A DNA stretch of 64,000 nt, taken from the NCBI GenBank assembly GCA_963921425.1, contig OY992833.1:2916501-2980500 (forward strand). Direction: 5' to 3'. Positions 44,901 to 54,957 of this stretch are shown here, one piece after another. The notes beneath the pieces were generated by a model that saw only the letters and a list, made by a program, of their open reading frames with translations, made no database searches and was not told where the DNA came from. Origin of the DNA: Dryas octopetala. Lineage: Eukaryota > Streptophyta > Magnoliopsida > Rosales > Rosaceae. The translations under genes and the position numbers were made by a program. Each line of letters opens with the position of its first letter. Position 1 is the stretch's first letter.

Positions 44901-45407
44901 ATGAGAATTTTATTGAAGGGCTGATTCTCTAGAGCACTCATGAAACCAGGATTTGTTCAGGGCCGAAATGAACACAACTGTTAGAACCAGATGTGTTTGG
45001 AAGGGTATTGTGTGAGTATTATTGTCTTGATTTACACCAACGGCTGAACAGTTCAAGAAGTTACATTCACTGATTAGCCAAGTAAATCCGATTGTACTTC
45101 ACTATGGAAGGTTCAAGGCCAAAAGCTACCTATCCTGACGCGGTATCTTTCCTTAATTGAACTCTCTCATGTGTTTACGTTTCTGTCTTTGTGTATTTTT
45201 TTTCAATTTTCCATTCATGTGGGGGATTGTTGGAAATTTTATATTAATATATGAAATTTAATATGAATAAGAAAATTGCAATGATCTCATTTCAAAGGAA
45301 AGGGTATGTTTCTTTTGAATAACATACCTAAAAGATGCCAATTGCATCACTTGGTGAAGAGATATCATTGCATACCCAATCCACATGTATGAGAAATGTA
45401 TTGTTTG
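41924..45407 (+). mobile_element. TE-X, copy D
   Basis: 5' LTR 41924-42571, internal 42572-45227, truncated 3' LTR 45228-45407. Same structure as copy B, with a longer TA run (43145-43168) and small indels. No coding capacity seen. Confidence 0.75.
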
Positions 45408-45570
45408 GCACATCTTATTACCCAGCACTCTATCTCTTGTTTGTGATGACATTGTATTCTGGAAGGAGAACTCCCCTTCTTGGTTGCTAGCTGCTCTTAT
45501 TGAGAAGAGCAGTGAGCTTGGCCTAGAGCCTTAATAGTAAGTCTAGCAATTTCATCAAAAAAAAAAAAAA
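45408..45570 (+). mobile_element. LINE 3' tail with poly(A), copy D
   Basis: As in copies A and B. Confidence 0.7.
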
Positions 45571-45911
45571 GATATTTGAAATATTACAAATTAATTTGCT
45601 CAAACAATATTAATTGGTTGCCCACTGTAAAAGTCGCTTCCTCGTGATCTACTATTGAAATGAATTCAAATTGTTTAAAGCATGCTGCCATACTTTTAAT
45701 TATCTTACTGATTATTGGAAGTTGCAACACCTTATTTGCCTACATAAATTTGATTAAATAAGTGATCCATATGAATTAGATCCTTTTTTATTAGGAACTT
45801 TAAACAACGCCTATACCGAAGGCCAATCATGCAAAAGGTGCAAAAAGACTAAAGTACAAGCTGTACAGTCTACTCGTGAATTCAAATCCCCATGACCTCG
45901 AACGTGAAGAT

Positions 45912-46043
45912 CACGGCTAAATTCACGACCCAACTCACTACCGAACTCACGACTCGACTCACGATCGAACTCACGACCCAACTGACGACCAAACTCACGG
46001 CTCGACACACAATTTGACTCATAACCTGGCTTACTCTGAGTAT
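45912..46043. repeat. 12-bp minisatellite, copy D (11 units)
   Basis: Has the extra unit pair of copy C but copy A-type point variants elsewhere. Confidence 0.85.
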
Positions 46044-46049
46044 TGACCC

Positions 46050-46298
46050 GAGCTGCTCTAGATATAGATATGCCTCGATACATGGGACGACCACTGAGCA
46101 TATCTAAAATCCTCGATACGTGGCGACCACTGAGTAGACAGACAGCCTTAATACATGGGAAGACTATCGATCGAGCTGCTCTAGATACAGATATGTCTCA
46201 ATACGTGAGACAACCACCGAGCATATCTAACATCCTAGATACATGGCGACCATCGAGTGAGTAGACAGATATCCTCGATATGGGGGACGACCACCGAT
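46050..46298. repeat. Dimeric ~123-bp repeat, copy D
   Basis: As copy A. Confidence 0.75.
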
Positions 46299-47495
46299 GT
46301 CACGCCCCCAAATTCAGTGTCAATATTATACTAAAATATAGCACGTGAATTTGCGGTGCAAGTTCGAGAAATTAAATTCTCCCTTTAAAATCAAATAAAT
46401 ATAATAGTATTTTTAAAATACAAAATTTTATTCATCAAGAGATGTTTATTTAAACACAAGTGTAAGATTTTCATAATGAAAATAAAAGTACACTTACATT
46501 TTGAAAGAAATAAAAATAAAATATTCAGACATGCTTTGTTGTATACAAAGACAACGTTCATCTCATTCCCCATGAATCTACTTATTACTTGAAAATAACA
46601 AATGTGTGGTATTATGAGTTACACTTACCCAGTAAGTATGCCTCAAAAAATAATCTTAATTAAAAACACACTTAACAAAGAATCAATTATGTATATTCTT
46701 GCAATAATATAATATTTTTATTTTTAGTGAATTTTATATATATTTGTAATCTTGGTATTCTTATTAACCTTCACAATAGGTAAACTTGATGAATTTTATA
46801 CATTAAGCCGCAACTATTTGATGCAATCATCTTCGAAATGACTTGCATTCTCAAGTTTACTAGTATTTATATTAATGAGAAAATTACAGATTTGGTCCAC
46901 TTATTTTATACCAAGTTCAATTTTGGTCCACGATCTTTTTTAAGTTTTGTTTTGATCCATTAATTGTTTCATTTGTTCAATAAAGGTTCAGATTTGTGAC
47001 TTTAAATCTTTTGGGTTGTGTTTTCTTCAATTATAATTGAAGTATAAGTTATCTTTTATTATTTCTTAGTCATAAAAACAAATTTGGAATATTAAAATCT
47101 AAAAGAATTGAGATTGGGTGAAGTTTGAAAAATTGGTAGTTTCGGGTACCCTACTTTGGGGTCAATTATCTTGAGTTTTAGAACTCTAATTTGAACGATC
47201 TTTATATGGTTGTAAAGAAGAAATGCATAGCCTTAAAACAAGTATATGTTTGCTGAATTTGGATGAGATTTCATAGGGTAAAAGGCAGACCAAATTTGAA
47301 AAAACAAATCTGGATCTTTATTGAACAAGTGGAACAATTAATGGACCAAAACATAACTTAAAAAAAATTGTGAACCAAAATTGAACTAGATATAAATTAA
47401 CTTGACTAAATCTGTAATTTCCTCTTATTTATATTAATTGTTTGAAGGAGATCCCATCTTTTGAATCAAAGCCATGTGCTCTTTGAGCCATTAGC
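46299..47495. other. Unit D spacer with old MITE (46877-47425)
   Basis: AT-rich. A ~25-bp deletion near 46637 removes part of the inverted arm. At 47480 the sequence jumps from the 3' flank (GCCATGTGCT) straight into PPR coding sequence. No gene. Confidence 0.6.
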
Positions 47496-49307
47496 TCAAA
47501 CTCGGCGAGGGCTTTGATTGGTCCTTCTTTCCTTGCAAAGAGCATCTATTAGAGTGTTAAAGGTCATGTTATTTGGAGCGATTCCTTCATCCAACATTCT
47601 ATCAAACAACCTCGTGGCTTCTCCCCATTGAGCTGTATGGCACATGCCATAGATTAAACAACTGTAAGTGACAACATCAGGACTTAGACCTCTTTGAGCC
47701 ATTAGCTCAAATGCGGCAAGGGCTTGCTTGGTCCTTCTCTCCTTGCAAAGAGCATCTATTAGTGTGTTAAAGGTCACAACATCTGGAGGGATTCCTTCAT
47801 CCACCATTCTATCAAACAACCTTGTGGCTTCTCCCCATTGGCGGGAATGGCACAAACCATTAATTAAGGAGTTGTAGGTGACAAGATTTGGCCTTAGACC
47901 ACTATGGATCATTTCTTCCACAAGATTAAGTGCCTCTGCTGTCTTCCCTTCTTTGCATAAAGCATCCAATACAACACTGAATGTAACAATATCAGGCAAG
48001 GCTCCACCAGCAATCATGTTTTGAAATAACTGCACAGCTTCTTCCCACTTACCAGACTTGCACAAAGCAGAAATTAAGGATGTAAAAGTGACAACATCAG
48101 GTCTTAGACCTCTTTGAGCCATTAGCTCAAACGTGGCCAGGGCTTGCTTGGTCCTACTCTCCTTGCAAAGAGCATCTATTAGTGTGTTAAAGGTCACAAC
48201 ATCTGGAGGGATTCCTTCATCCACCATTCTATCAAACAACCTTGTGGCTTCTCCCCATTGGCGGGAATGGCACAAACCATTAATTAAGGAGTTGTAGGTG
48301 ACAAGATTTGGCCTTAGACCACTATGGATCATTTCTTCCACAAGATTAAGTGCCTCTGCTGTCTTCCCTTCTTTGCATAAAGCATCCAATACAACATTGA
48401 ATGTAACAACATTAGGCAAGGCTCCACCAGCAATCATGTTTTGAAATAACCGCACAGCTTCTTCCCACTTACCAGACTTGCACAAAGCAGAAATTAAGGA
48501 TGTAAAAGTAAAAACATCAGGTTTTATGTCTTTTGTAGTCATATTTTCGAACAGAGCAAGTGCTTCTTGAATTTTTTTTTCCTTGCAAAGGCTGTCAATG
48601 ATTGGATTGTAGCAATCTGGGTTGGGCTTAAACCTTCCATTTTCAGACATCTCCTTGAGCATCTCAAGTGCCTTACAAGTTTTCTGCGCTCTGCATAACC
48701 CATTAATCATAGTAGCATAAGTGAGTTCATCACATGCGTATCCCTTCTCCTGTACTTTCCAGAACAAGTCCATTGCCTCATCCAGGGAGCTGGAGTTGCA
48801 AAGCCCATGAAGCAAAGTATTTAAGAAATAAGCATCAGGTTGAAGACCATTTTTAAGGGTAAATGCTAAAACAGAAAAACCCAAATCCACCCGATTCAGA
48901 CGGCACAAGCAATTCATAACAGTATTCATTGTACAGACATCAGGTTGGAAATGAACACAACCCATCAACATCAACTGTTTAAACATCGAAACAACAGTGG
49001 CATATTGCTTCATCTTGGAGAGTGCGCCAAATAAACGATTAAAATCCCAAATAGAGGGAATGGGTTTCATTTGAATCATGGAATTAAAGAAACCCAAAGC
49101 TTCATCCAACCCAAGAGTTCCAGATTTGCATCGTGTTCGGATCAGATTTTCCAAATAGGTGGGTTTACCTTTACCGAATTCAGTATCGCTAGCATGCTTA
49201 ACAACAGGAAAAGAATGGAATCCACTTATTTGCTTTAGAAAGGAAGTAAAATTAGAAGAATTACCAGAAGGAGCTCTTGGGGTTAACATCTTCATCCTCA
49301 GCTTCAT
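47496..49307 (-). CDS. RFL-type PPR protein, copy D: rearranged repeats, lost C-terminus
   Basis: 603 aa from the ATG at 49307, with the same presequence as copy A, then 14 whole motifs and a partial one. Motif 5 is a fusion: its first half is old motif 5 and its second half old motif 7, so two motifs were lost. A block of four motifs (140 aa) is tandemly duplicated; in DNA, 47761-48088 and 48181-48508 are nearly identical at 420-bp spacing. The end is damaged: an extra T near 47513 shifts the frame to NQSPRRV-stop, and a deletion joined at 47480 removes the last four motifs and original 3' end. DEGIPPD-type motifs match copy F, suggesting conversion. It may still encode a binding protein. 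Confidence 0.75.
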   Translation of the reverse strand: MKLRMKMLTPRAPSGNSSNFTSFLKQISGFHSFPVVKHASDTEFGKGKPTYLENLIRTRCKSGTLGLDEALGFFNSMIQMKPIPSIWDFNRLFGALSKMKQYATVVSMFKQLMLMGCVHFQPDVCTMNTVMNCLCRLNRVDLGFSVLAFTLKNGLQPDAYFLNTLLHGLCNSSSLDEAMDLFWKVQEKGYACDELTYATMINGLCRAQKTCKALEMLKEMSENGRFKPNPDCYNPIIDSLCKEKKIQEALALFENMTTKDIKPDVFTFTSLISALCKSGKWEEAVRLFQNMIAGGALPNVVTFNVVLDALCKEGKTAEALNLVEEMIHSGLRPNLVTYNSLINGLCHSRQWGEATRLFDRMVDEGIPPDVVTFNTLIDALCKESRTKQALATFELMAQRGLRPDVVTFTSLISALCKSGKWEEAVQLFQNMIAGGALPDIVTFSVVLDALCKEGKTAEALNLVEEMIHSGLRPNLVTYNSLINGLCHSRQWGEATRLFDRMVDEGIPPDVVTFNTLIDALCKERRTKQALAAFELMAQRGLSPDVVTYSCLIYGMCHTAQWGEATRLFDRMLDEGIAPNNMTFNTLIDALCKERRTNQSPRRV

Positions 49308-49690
49308 CTTCACTCCAATAAAGAAGAAAGAAGCGGTAGCAGAAGCTCTAGCAGTCTAGCCTCTAGTGATAATGGACACTTACAAACGCCACAATGGTTT
49401 CGGGCCCACCCTTCTCGCCCCACAGTCAGCAACTGGCCCAACAACTCAGAATACGGCGTCGTATTGATTGAGAAAGGAGAGAGAGTTGTCAGTTGTCTGA
49501 CTTTGACTTTGGGGTTTCGGGTAGAAGGGAGAAGGAATGGATAGAGAATTAGAGACTAGAGAGATTTGATTGCTTTATTGAAATAGTTGGACACGTGTCA
49601 TAAATTGGTTAGTGTTTCACGCAATTATTTCTAGCCTTTAGATCAAAAGATGTTAAATGATACGCAAGTCCTTTAAAAACGTAAAGTACA
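49308..49690 (-). promoter_or_regulatory. Promoter of PPR copy D with two site II motifs
   Basis: TGGGCC (minus) at 49403-49408 and 49435-49440. Confidence 0.5.
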
Positions 49691-49699
49691 ATTCATTAA

Positions 49700-50094
49700 G
49701 GGATTAATGTCATTTTGCTCCCCAGACTATTACACATGTATCAGTTTGCTCCCCAAACTTCTAATTTGGAAAATTAAAGACCCTGACTTTTTCAATTTTG
49801 CCAATTAAGGTTATTCCGTCAATTTATACATTTTTCATCTAAAATGTCGAGATGATCAAGCAAAATTTAGCAAGAAATAAAAAAGAAAAAATGATGCATG
49901 AGAAAAAAATGATAAAATCTAATTGGAAGGGACCATTTTGCCCTCAAAGATTTGGATAAAAAATGTGTAAATTGACAAAAGAACCTCAATTGGCCAAATT
50001 GAAAAAGTCAGAGTCCTTAATTTTCCAAATTAGAAATCTGGGGAGCAAACTGATACAAGTGTAATAGTCGGGGGAGCATAATGGTATTAATCCC
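49700..50094. mobile_element. Mutator-type MITE (395 bp) with 9-bp target duplication
   Basis: Left end GGGATTAATGTCATTTTGCT and right end complementary to it (GGTATTAATCCC); the arms pair over about 140 bp. ATTCATTAA flanks both sides (49691-49699 and 50095-50103) and occurs once in units A, B and C. Different family from the MITE at 11811. Confidence 0.9.
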
Positions 50095-50103
50095 ATTCAT
50101 TAA

Positions 50104-50355
50104 AGTCCGGCCCAGTCCAACGCAACCAATGAATTAATGACAGAAAAATTTCCTATGAGCATAAGCTCCAAAGTTAAAAAATGTATAATCACCTGCTAGA
50201 TAATTTTATTTTTTATAGAAAGGAAAACATATATTTTAGAAACAAGTCAAGCCAACTATTGATCTGGATTGCATGTCGAACAAAAACCATAATCAAAATG
50301 GAGTAGTTCCTATTCAGTGAGTTTATGAGCAGGAACTGGACTGTTTCTCTGGTTC
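50104..50355. other. End of unit D homology
   Basis: Matches 32635-32870 and stops at CTGTTTCTCTGGTT. No gene. Confidence 0.55.
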
Positions 50356-52165
50356 ACTCTCCCCCTCCTCCTCTTGTAAATTTAATCTTTTATTATTTTT
50401 AAAGCACACACAACTCAAGAGAGAACGTCAAAAACTAACAAATGAGTGGGAATAACATTGTCCAAGTAAATTTGTATAGCATTGCCCAAGTGAATTAGCA
50501 CAAACGAAAATTTGATTCTAAACTTGTAAAAATTATATTTCTTTCTTTTCGGCTGTCATACACCACTACAATTAACAACAAATCGTGAAATAATACCCCA
50601 AAAGTATTTAGTTTTGCTTTTATCTTCATTCATCTGAAATTGAAATAGTAGTCCAGATTTCAGAATGTATCAGTTGTTGGAGACCTACTCTGCTATAGAC
50701 AAACTGGGAAAAAAGTACACTCAAATATCCTACACCTAAAGCAGCAATCCTATCTGATAGATCTACAACTACAACTCACCCCCGTAAAAACAACCTGATT
50801 TGCAGATAAAAATTAGATGCATATATCCAAAAGCACAGTTCCTGCAATGCAATCTGAAAAAAGATACAGATATGGACATAGGTATACTATGAGTGTATAT
50901 GTTATATATTAATGTATATTCTTGCAGGCTTCTTATAGAAATTTATTTTTCAACCAAAGATGAAACAACAAATATTGATAAATACTTTGCTTAGTTGGTG
51001 AGCATAAGAAAAAACAAATTTCCATACCTTAATAGTTACAAAAAAAAAAAGTAGCACACTGTTGCTATTAATCATATTGGTTTACAATAGTCAAAAGACA
51101 AGTTTGTGCAACAAAGAACCTGTATATGACTTGAGTTTAATTTTTTCATGGATATACAATATCACATATGACTGTCTATTTTCCTGAGAGCACTACTGAA
51201 ATCCCTTATCTCTTAGTTGCTTAGCTTCATTGCTGATTACCTTAAATGCAAAGAATAATTTGACACCCCCAGAACAAGAATAAAACTACATTAATGTGAT
51301 TCGAAGGACAGTACCTCACATGATAAGTAGCAAGAAAAGATACAATTATCAAAGATATATTTCAACAGGACTAGTGGCATTCATGTGGAAGAAACCAAGT
51401 AGTCATGTAGCCAACCTATTTTTTGGGGCTAAGGCTCAGTTGGGATGCTACCTCATTTGGAATTATCAAAATTTTATCTCAATTTCGAGAAGCCAAACAC
51501 AAACTAAATCCATCATATTATTTTTTGACATTAACTGCATAGACACAACCGTTTTGCCCCATCAATATCTCTACATTCGAAGTAAGCCAGGATGCCTGTC
51601 CTACACAAAGAAACCAAAAAGATTTATGAAATAAATTTTCTTCTTACATACTATGAACCATAATGACTCTATCTGTTGGTTGAATACCTGAAACAAGAAG
51701 GGTGCCAAGCATATTATAGTAATGCTAATCTCCACTTTTCTCACATGAGAAAAGACAAACATGAGTGTCCATGCATGGACATTCACAAGCAAGCACACAC
51801 AATCACACTAAAGCCAGGGGAAATGCAAGGATTACTACATCAAAGTATTCTACTGAAATTAAGAAAACATGCCCACATGGCATCTACGAAAAATTCAAAT
51901 TGGAGCAGTCTCTGTTGACTAATGCCTTTGGACTTACATACTTGTACGAAAACTAATATAGCATAAAGGAGCGTGAGAGCTAAGATAATTTCTTCTTTAA
52001 ATAGAAATAGATCAAATACGCCCAGCCAAAAAGAACTTCATATGAAAGGTAGAAATTACAGTACCATATCAAAAACCTAAACCTTAATATACACTCAAGA
52101 AAGATCTGATCTCACACTCATAGTGCCAAAACATTATTAAGGGGAGAAAAAAACTTTTATTCATT
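50356..52165. other. Single-copy sequence between units D and E, no gene assigned
   Basis: 1.8 kb found nowhere else in the window, interrupting the array. The longest frame (51296-51634, 112 codons) has no recognisable motif and weak composition. No TIR, LTR or target duplication was resolved. Confidence 0.45.
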
Positions 52166-53197
52166 CTCAATACATGGGAAGACTATCGATCGAGCTGCTC
52201 TAGATACGGATATGTCTCAATACGTGAGACAACCACCGAGCATATCTAACATCCTAGATACATGGCGACCATCGAGTGAGTAGACAGATATCCTCGATAC
52301 GTGGGACGACCACCGATGTCACGCCCCCAAATTCAGTGTCAATATTATACTAAAATATAGCACGTGAATTTGCGGTGCAAGTTCGAGAAATTAAATTTTC
52401 CCTTTAAAATCAAATAAATATAATAGTATTTTTAAAATACAAAATTTTATTCATCAAGAGATGTTTATTTAAACACAAGTGTAAGATTTTCATAATGAAA
52501 ATAAAAGTACACTTACATTTTTAAAGAAATAAAAATAAAATATTCAGACATGCTTTGTTGTATACAAAGACAACGTTCATCTCATTCCCCATGAATCTAC
52601 TTATTACTTGAAAATAACAAATGTGTGGTATTATGAGTTACACTTACCCAGTAAGTATGACAACTGAGATATATTAATTTTGCCTCATAAAATAATCTTA
52701 ATTAAAAACACACTTAACAAAGAATCAATTATGTATATTCTTGCAATAATATAATATTTTTATTTTTAGTGAATTTTATATATATTTGTAAACTTGGTAT
52801 TCTTATTAACCTTCACAATAGGTAAACTTGATGAATTTTATACATTAAGCCGCAACTATCTGATGCAATCATCTTCGAAATGACTTGCATTCTCAAGTTT
52901 ACTAGTATTTATATTAATGAGAAAATTACAGATTTGGTCCACTTATTTTATACCAAGTTCAATTTTGGTCTACGATCTTTTTTAAGTTTTGTTTTGATCC
53001 ATTAATTGTTTCATTTGTTCAATAAAGGTTCAGATTTGTGACTTTAAATCTTTTGGGTTGTGTTTTTTTCAATTATAATTGAAGTATAAGTTATCTTTCA
53101 TTATTTCTTAGTCATAAAAACAAATTTGGAGTATTAAAATCTAAAAGAATTGAGATTGGGTGAAGTTTGAAAAATTGGTAGTTTCGGGTACCCTACT
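52166..53197. other. Unit E: right half of the dimeric repeat, spacer, left part of old MITE
   Basis: Homology begins abruptly at CTCAATACATGGG inside the first 123-bp repeat; LINE, TE-X and minisatellite are absent. The old MITE starts at 52919 and is split by the copia element at 53198. Confidence 0.6.
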
Positions 53198-53368
53198 TGT
53201 TGGCGTGAGTCAGCCCATGTGATTATTGTGTAATTATTAGAAGTAATTAGGTGTTTTATTAATTCCTGTATTTTAGTTATAGGCCCATGTATATAAACTA
53301 CACTTTGTGGTCTTAATGAATTAAGCAGAAATTATATTGTAACCCTAAACCTAAACCTTCTCTGTACA
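53198..53368 (+). repeat. 5' LTR of the copia element
   Basis: TGTTGGCGTGAG...CTGTACA, 171 bp. Confidence 0.95.
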
Positions 53369-53380
53369 TGGTATCAGAGC
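53369..53380 (+). other. Primer-binding site of the copia element
   Basis: TGGTATCAGAGC directly after the LTR; initiator tRNA-Met type. Confidence 0.9.
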
Positions 53381-54109
53381 ATGGTTTTTTCCTATCCTAC
53401 TGGTTTTTGAAGAATTTTTTCCAGAAAAATTCTATTGGTCAGAACTCTTACTGTTCATCTTCACCTTAGGATTTTTTTTTTTTTTCCACTGCTTCACCTT
53501 CACTTGCTGAAACACCAGCCACCCACCAGCACCGACGCCGGACACCGGCCACCGTTGACCAGCGGCCTGGCCCCGTCGCTCGCGTCCACCACCAGCGACG
53601 CCGACTTCGCCGCTGTCTCCCTCGTACGCCGGCGACTGTGCTCGCCTCCACCTCTGCTGCGCGCCTCCGTTTCACGTCGACTGTCTGTGCGCCAGTGACG
53701 CCGACGCCATCACTGCCAGCCTGTGCGCCGTCTCTGCCAGCCTGTGGGATCGACAACGGCACCGTCTGCTCTGACCGTGTCTGCCTTCTCCGTGCGCCGT
53801 CGACCGCTTCTCCTGTGGGTGCCTCCGTTCCCACCTTCCTTGTGCGCCGACGACCGCTGCTCGTCCGCCAGCGACGCTGATCCATCCCAGCGACCGCTGC
53901 TCGTCCGCACATCGTCAGCCTGCCTGAGTGCACTGTCTTCCACCTTCGTGCGCATGCCGTAACACCGTTTGCAGTGGTTTGCTGGTACACCGATCACTGT
54001 TGCACCAATTCTCCATTTGCTGTAGCAGTGAAGCCGACCCATCCCTCTTCGTGATTGATTGGCTGCGTGCTAGTCTAAGTGTTGTGTTCTCTCTGTTTTG
54101 TCAATCGTC
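53381..54109 (+). other. GC-rich leader of the copia element
   Basis: About 53500-53960 is strikingly rich in CCACCG, GACGCC and GTCGC words, against AT-rich surroundings. High GC leaves long open frames on both strands (for example 53466-53990 minus), but none has protein-like composition. It acts as the untranslated leader before the gag ATG at 54110. Confidence 0.7.
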
Positions 54110-54957
54110 ATGTCTCAGACACCTCCCTCTAGTCCTGGAGGCTCGAACAGGAACACGAACAAAGATGTTGTTAACCCAAAACCACCGCTGCCTGCTCTCC
54201 CTCCGTTAAGTTCCCAGGATGTGTCATCACTAATCTCACTCGAGAAACTTGATGGCTCGAATTATATTGATTGGGCTCTCATCGTGCAGAATAAAATTAG
54301 AGGTCGCAAACGGTGGGGTTTTATCACCGGAGCAAGGGCAGCTCCAGAAGATGTGAATTCTGATGAGTTTGAAACATGGGAGGATGAGAATTGCATGGTC
54401 AAGTCTTGGCTTCTTGATGCTATGACTAAAGAAGTCCGATCTCTCTTTATTTGATTACCGACAGCGAAGGACATCTGGGATGCAGCCAAACAAACTTATA
54501 CAGTGAGCCAAGATGCTTCCAAGGCATATCAACTCCATTGCGAGGTAATCTCTGTCCGTCAAAATGGTGGATCTATTATTTCTTATTTTGGTAAGCTACA
54601 AAAACTTTGGCAGGATATTGATGCAATTGAACCTTGCATTATGGATTATGCGAGTGATGTTGAAAAATATACCACTCTGATTAACTCTCAGAGATTATAC
54701 ATGTTTCTAGCTGGTTTGGATTCTCATCTAGATGGCGTTAGAGGCCGTATTCTTGCCATGTCTCCTTTGCCTAAATTACAGGCGGCCTATGCCATTGTGT
54801 GCTCCGAGGCTAATCGGCAGGAAGCTATGATGGGGGGTGCTGATGGGGCAATAGCTATGGCATCCCGCAAATTCTCACTTAAAGATGCTAAGAAAACTGA
54901 CCGGAAGTGTACTCACTGTGGGGGTACGACACATATGGTCGAAAAATGCTTTAAGCT
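54110..54957 (+). pseudogene. Copia gag with in-frame stop and terminal frameshift
   Basis: ATG at 54110 (MSQTPPSS). A copia Gag domain follows (LDGSNYIDWALIVQNKIRGR and later). TGA at 54452-54454, codon 115, interrupts it; the frame continues unchanged on the far side through the capsid to the zinc knuckle CTHCGGTTHMVEKC at about codon 267. Near 54956 one base is missing relative to the pol frame, so the gag frame ends at 54989-54991 while pol continues in another frame. Confidence 0.88.

Noticed and set aside
51296..51634. 112-codon frame between units D and E
   Set aside because: No motif, AT-rich composition and no homologue that I recognise; left as unassigned.
53466..53990. 174-codon minus-strand frame in the copia leader
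   Set aside because: An Arg/Gly-rich by-product of high GC with overlapping open frames on both strands and no domain.
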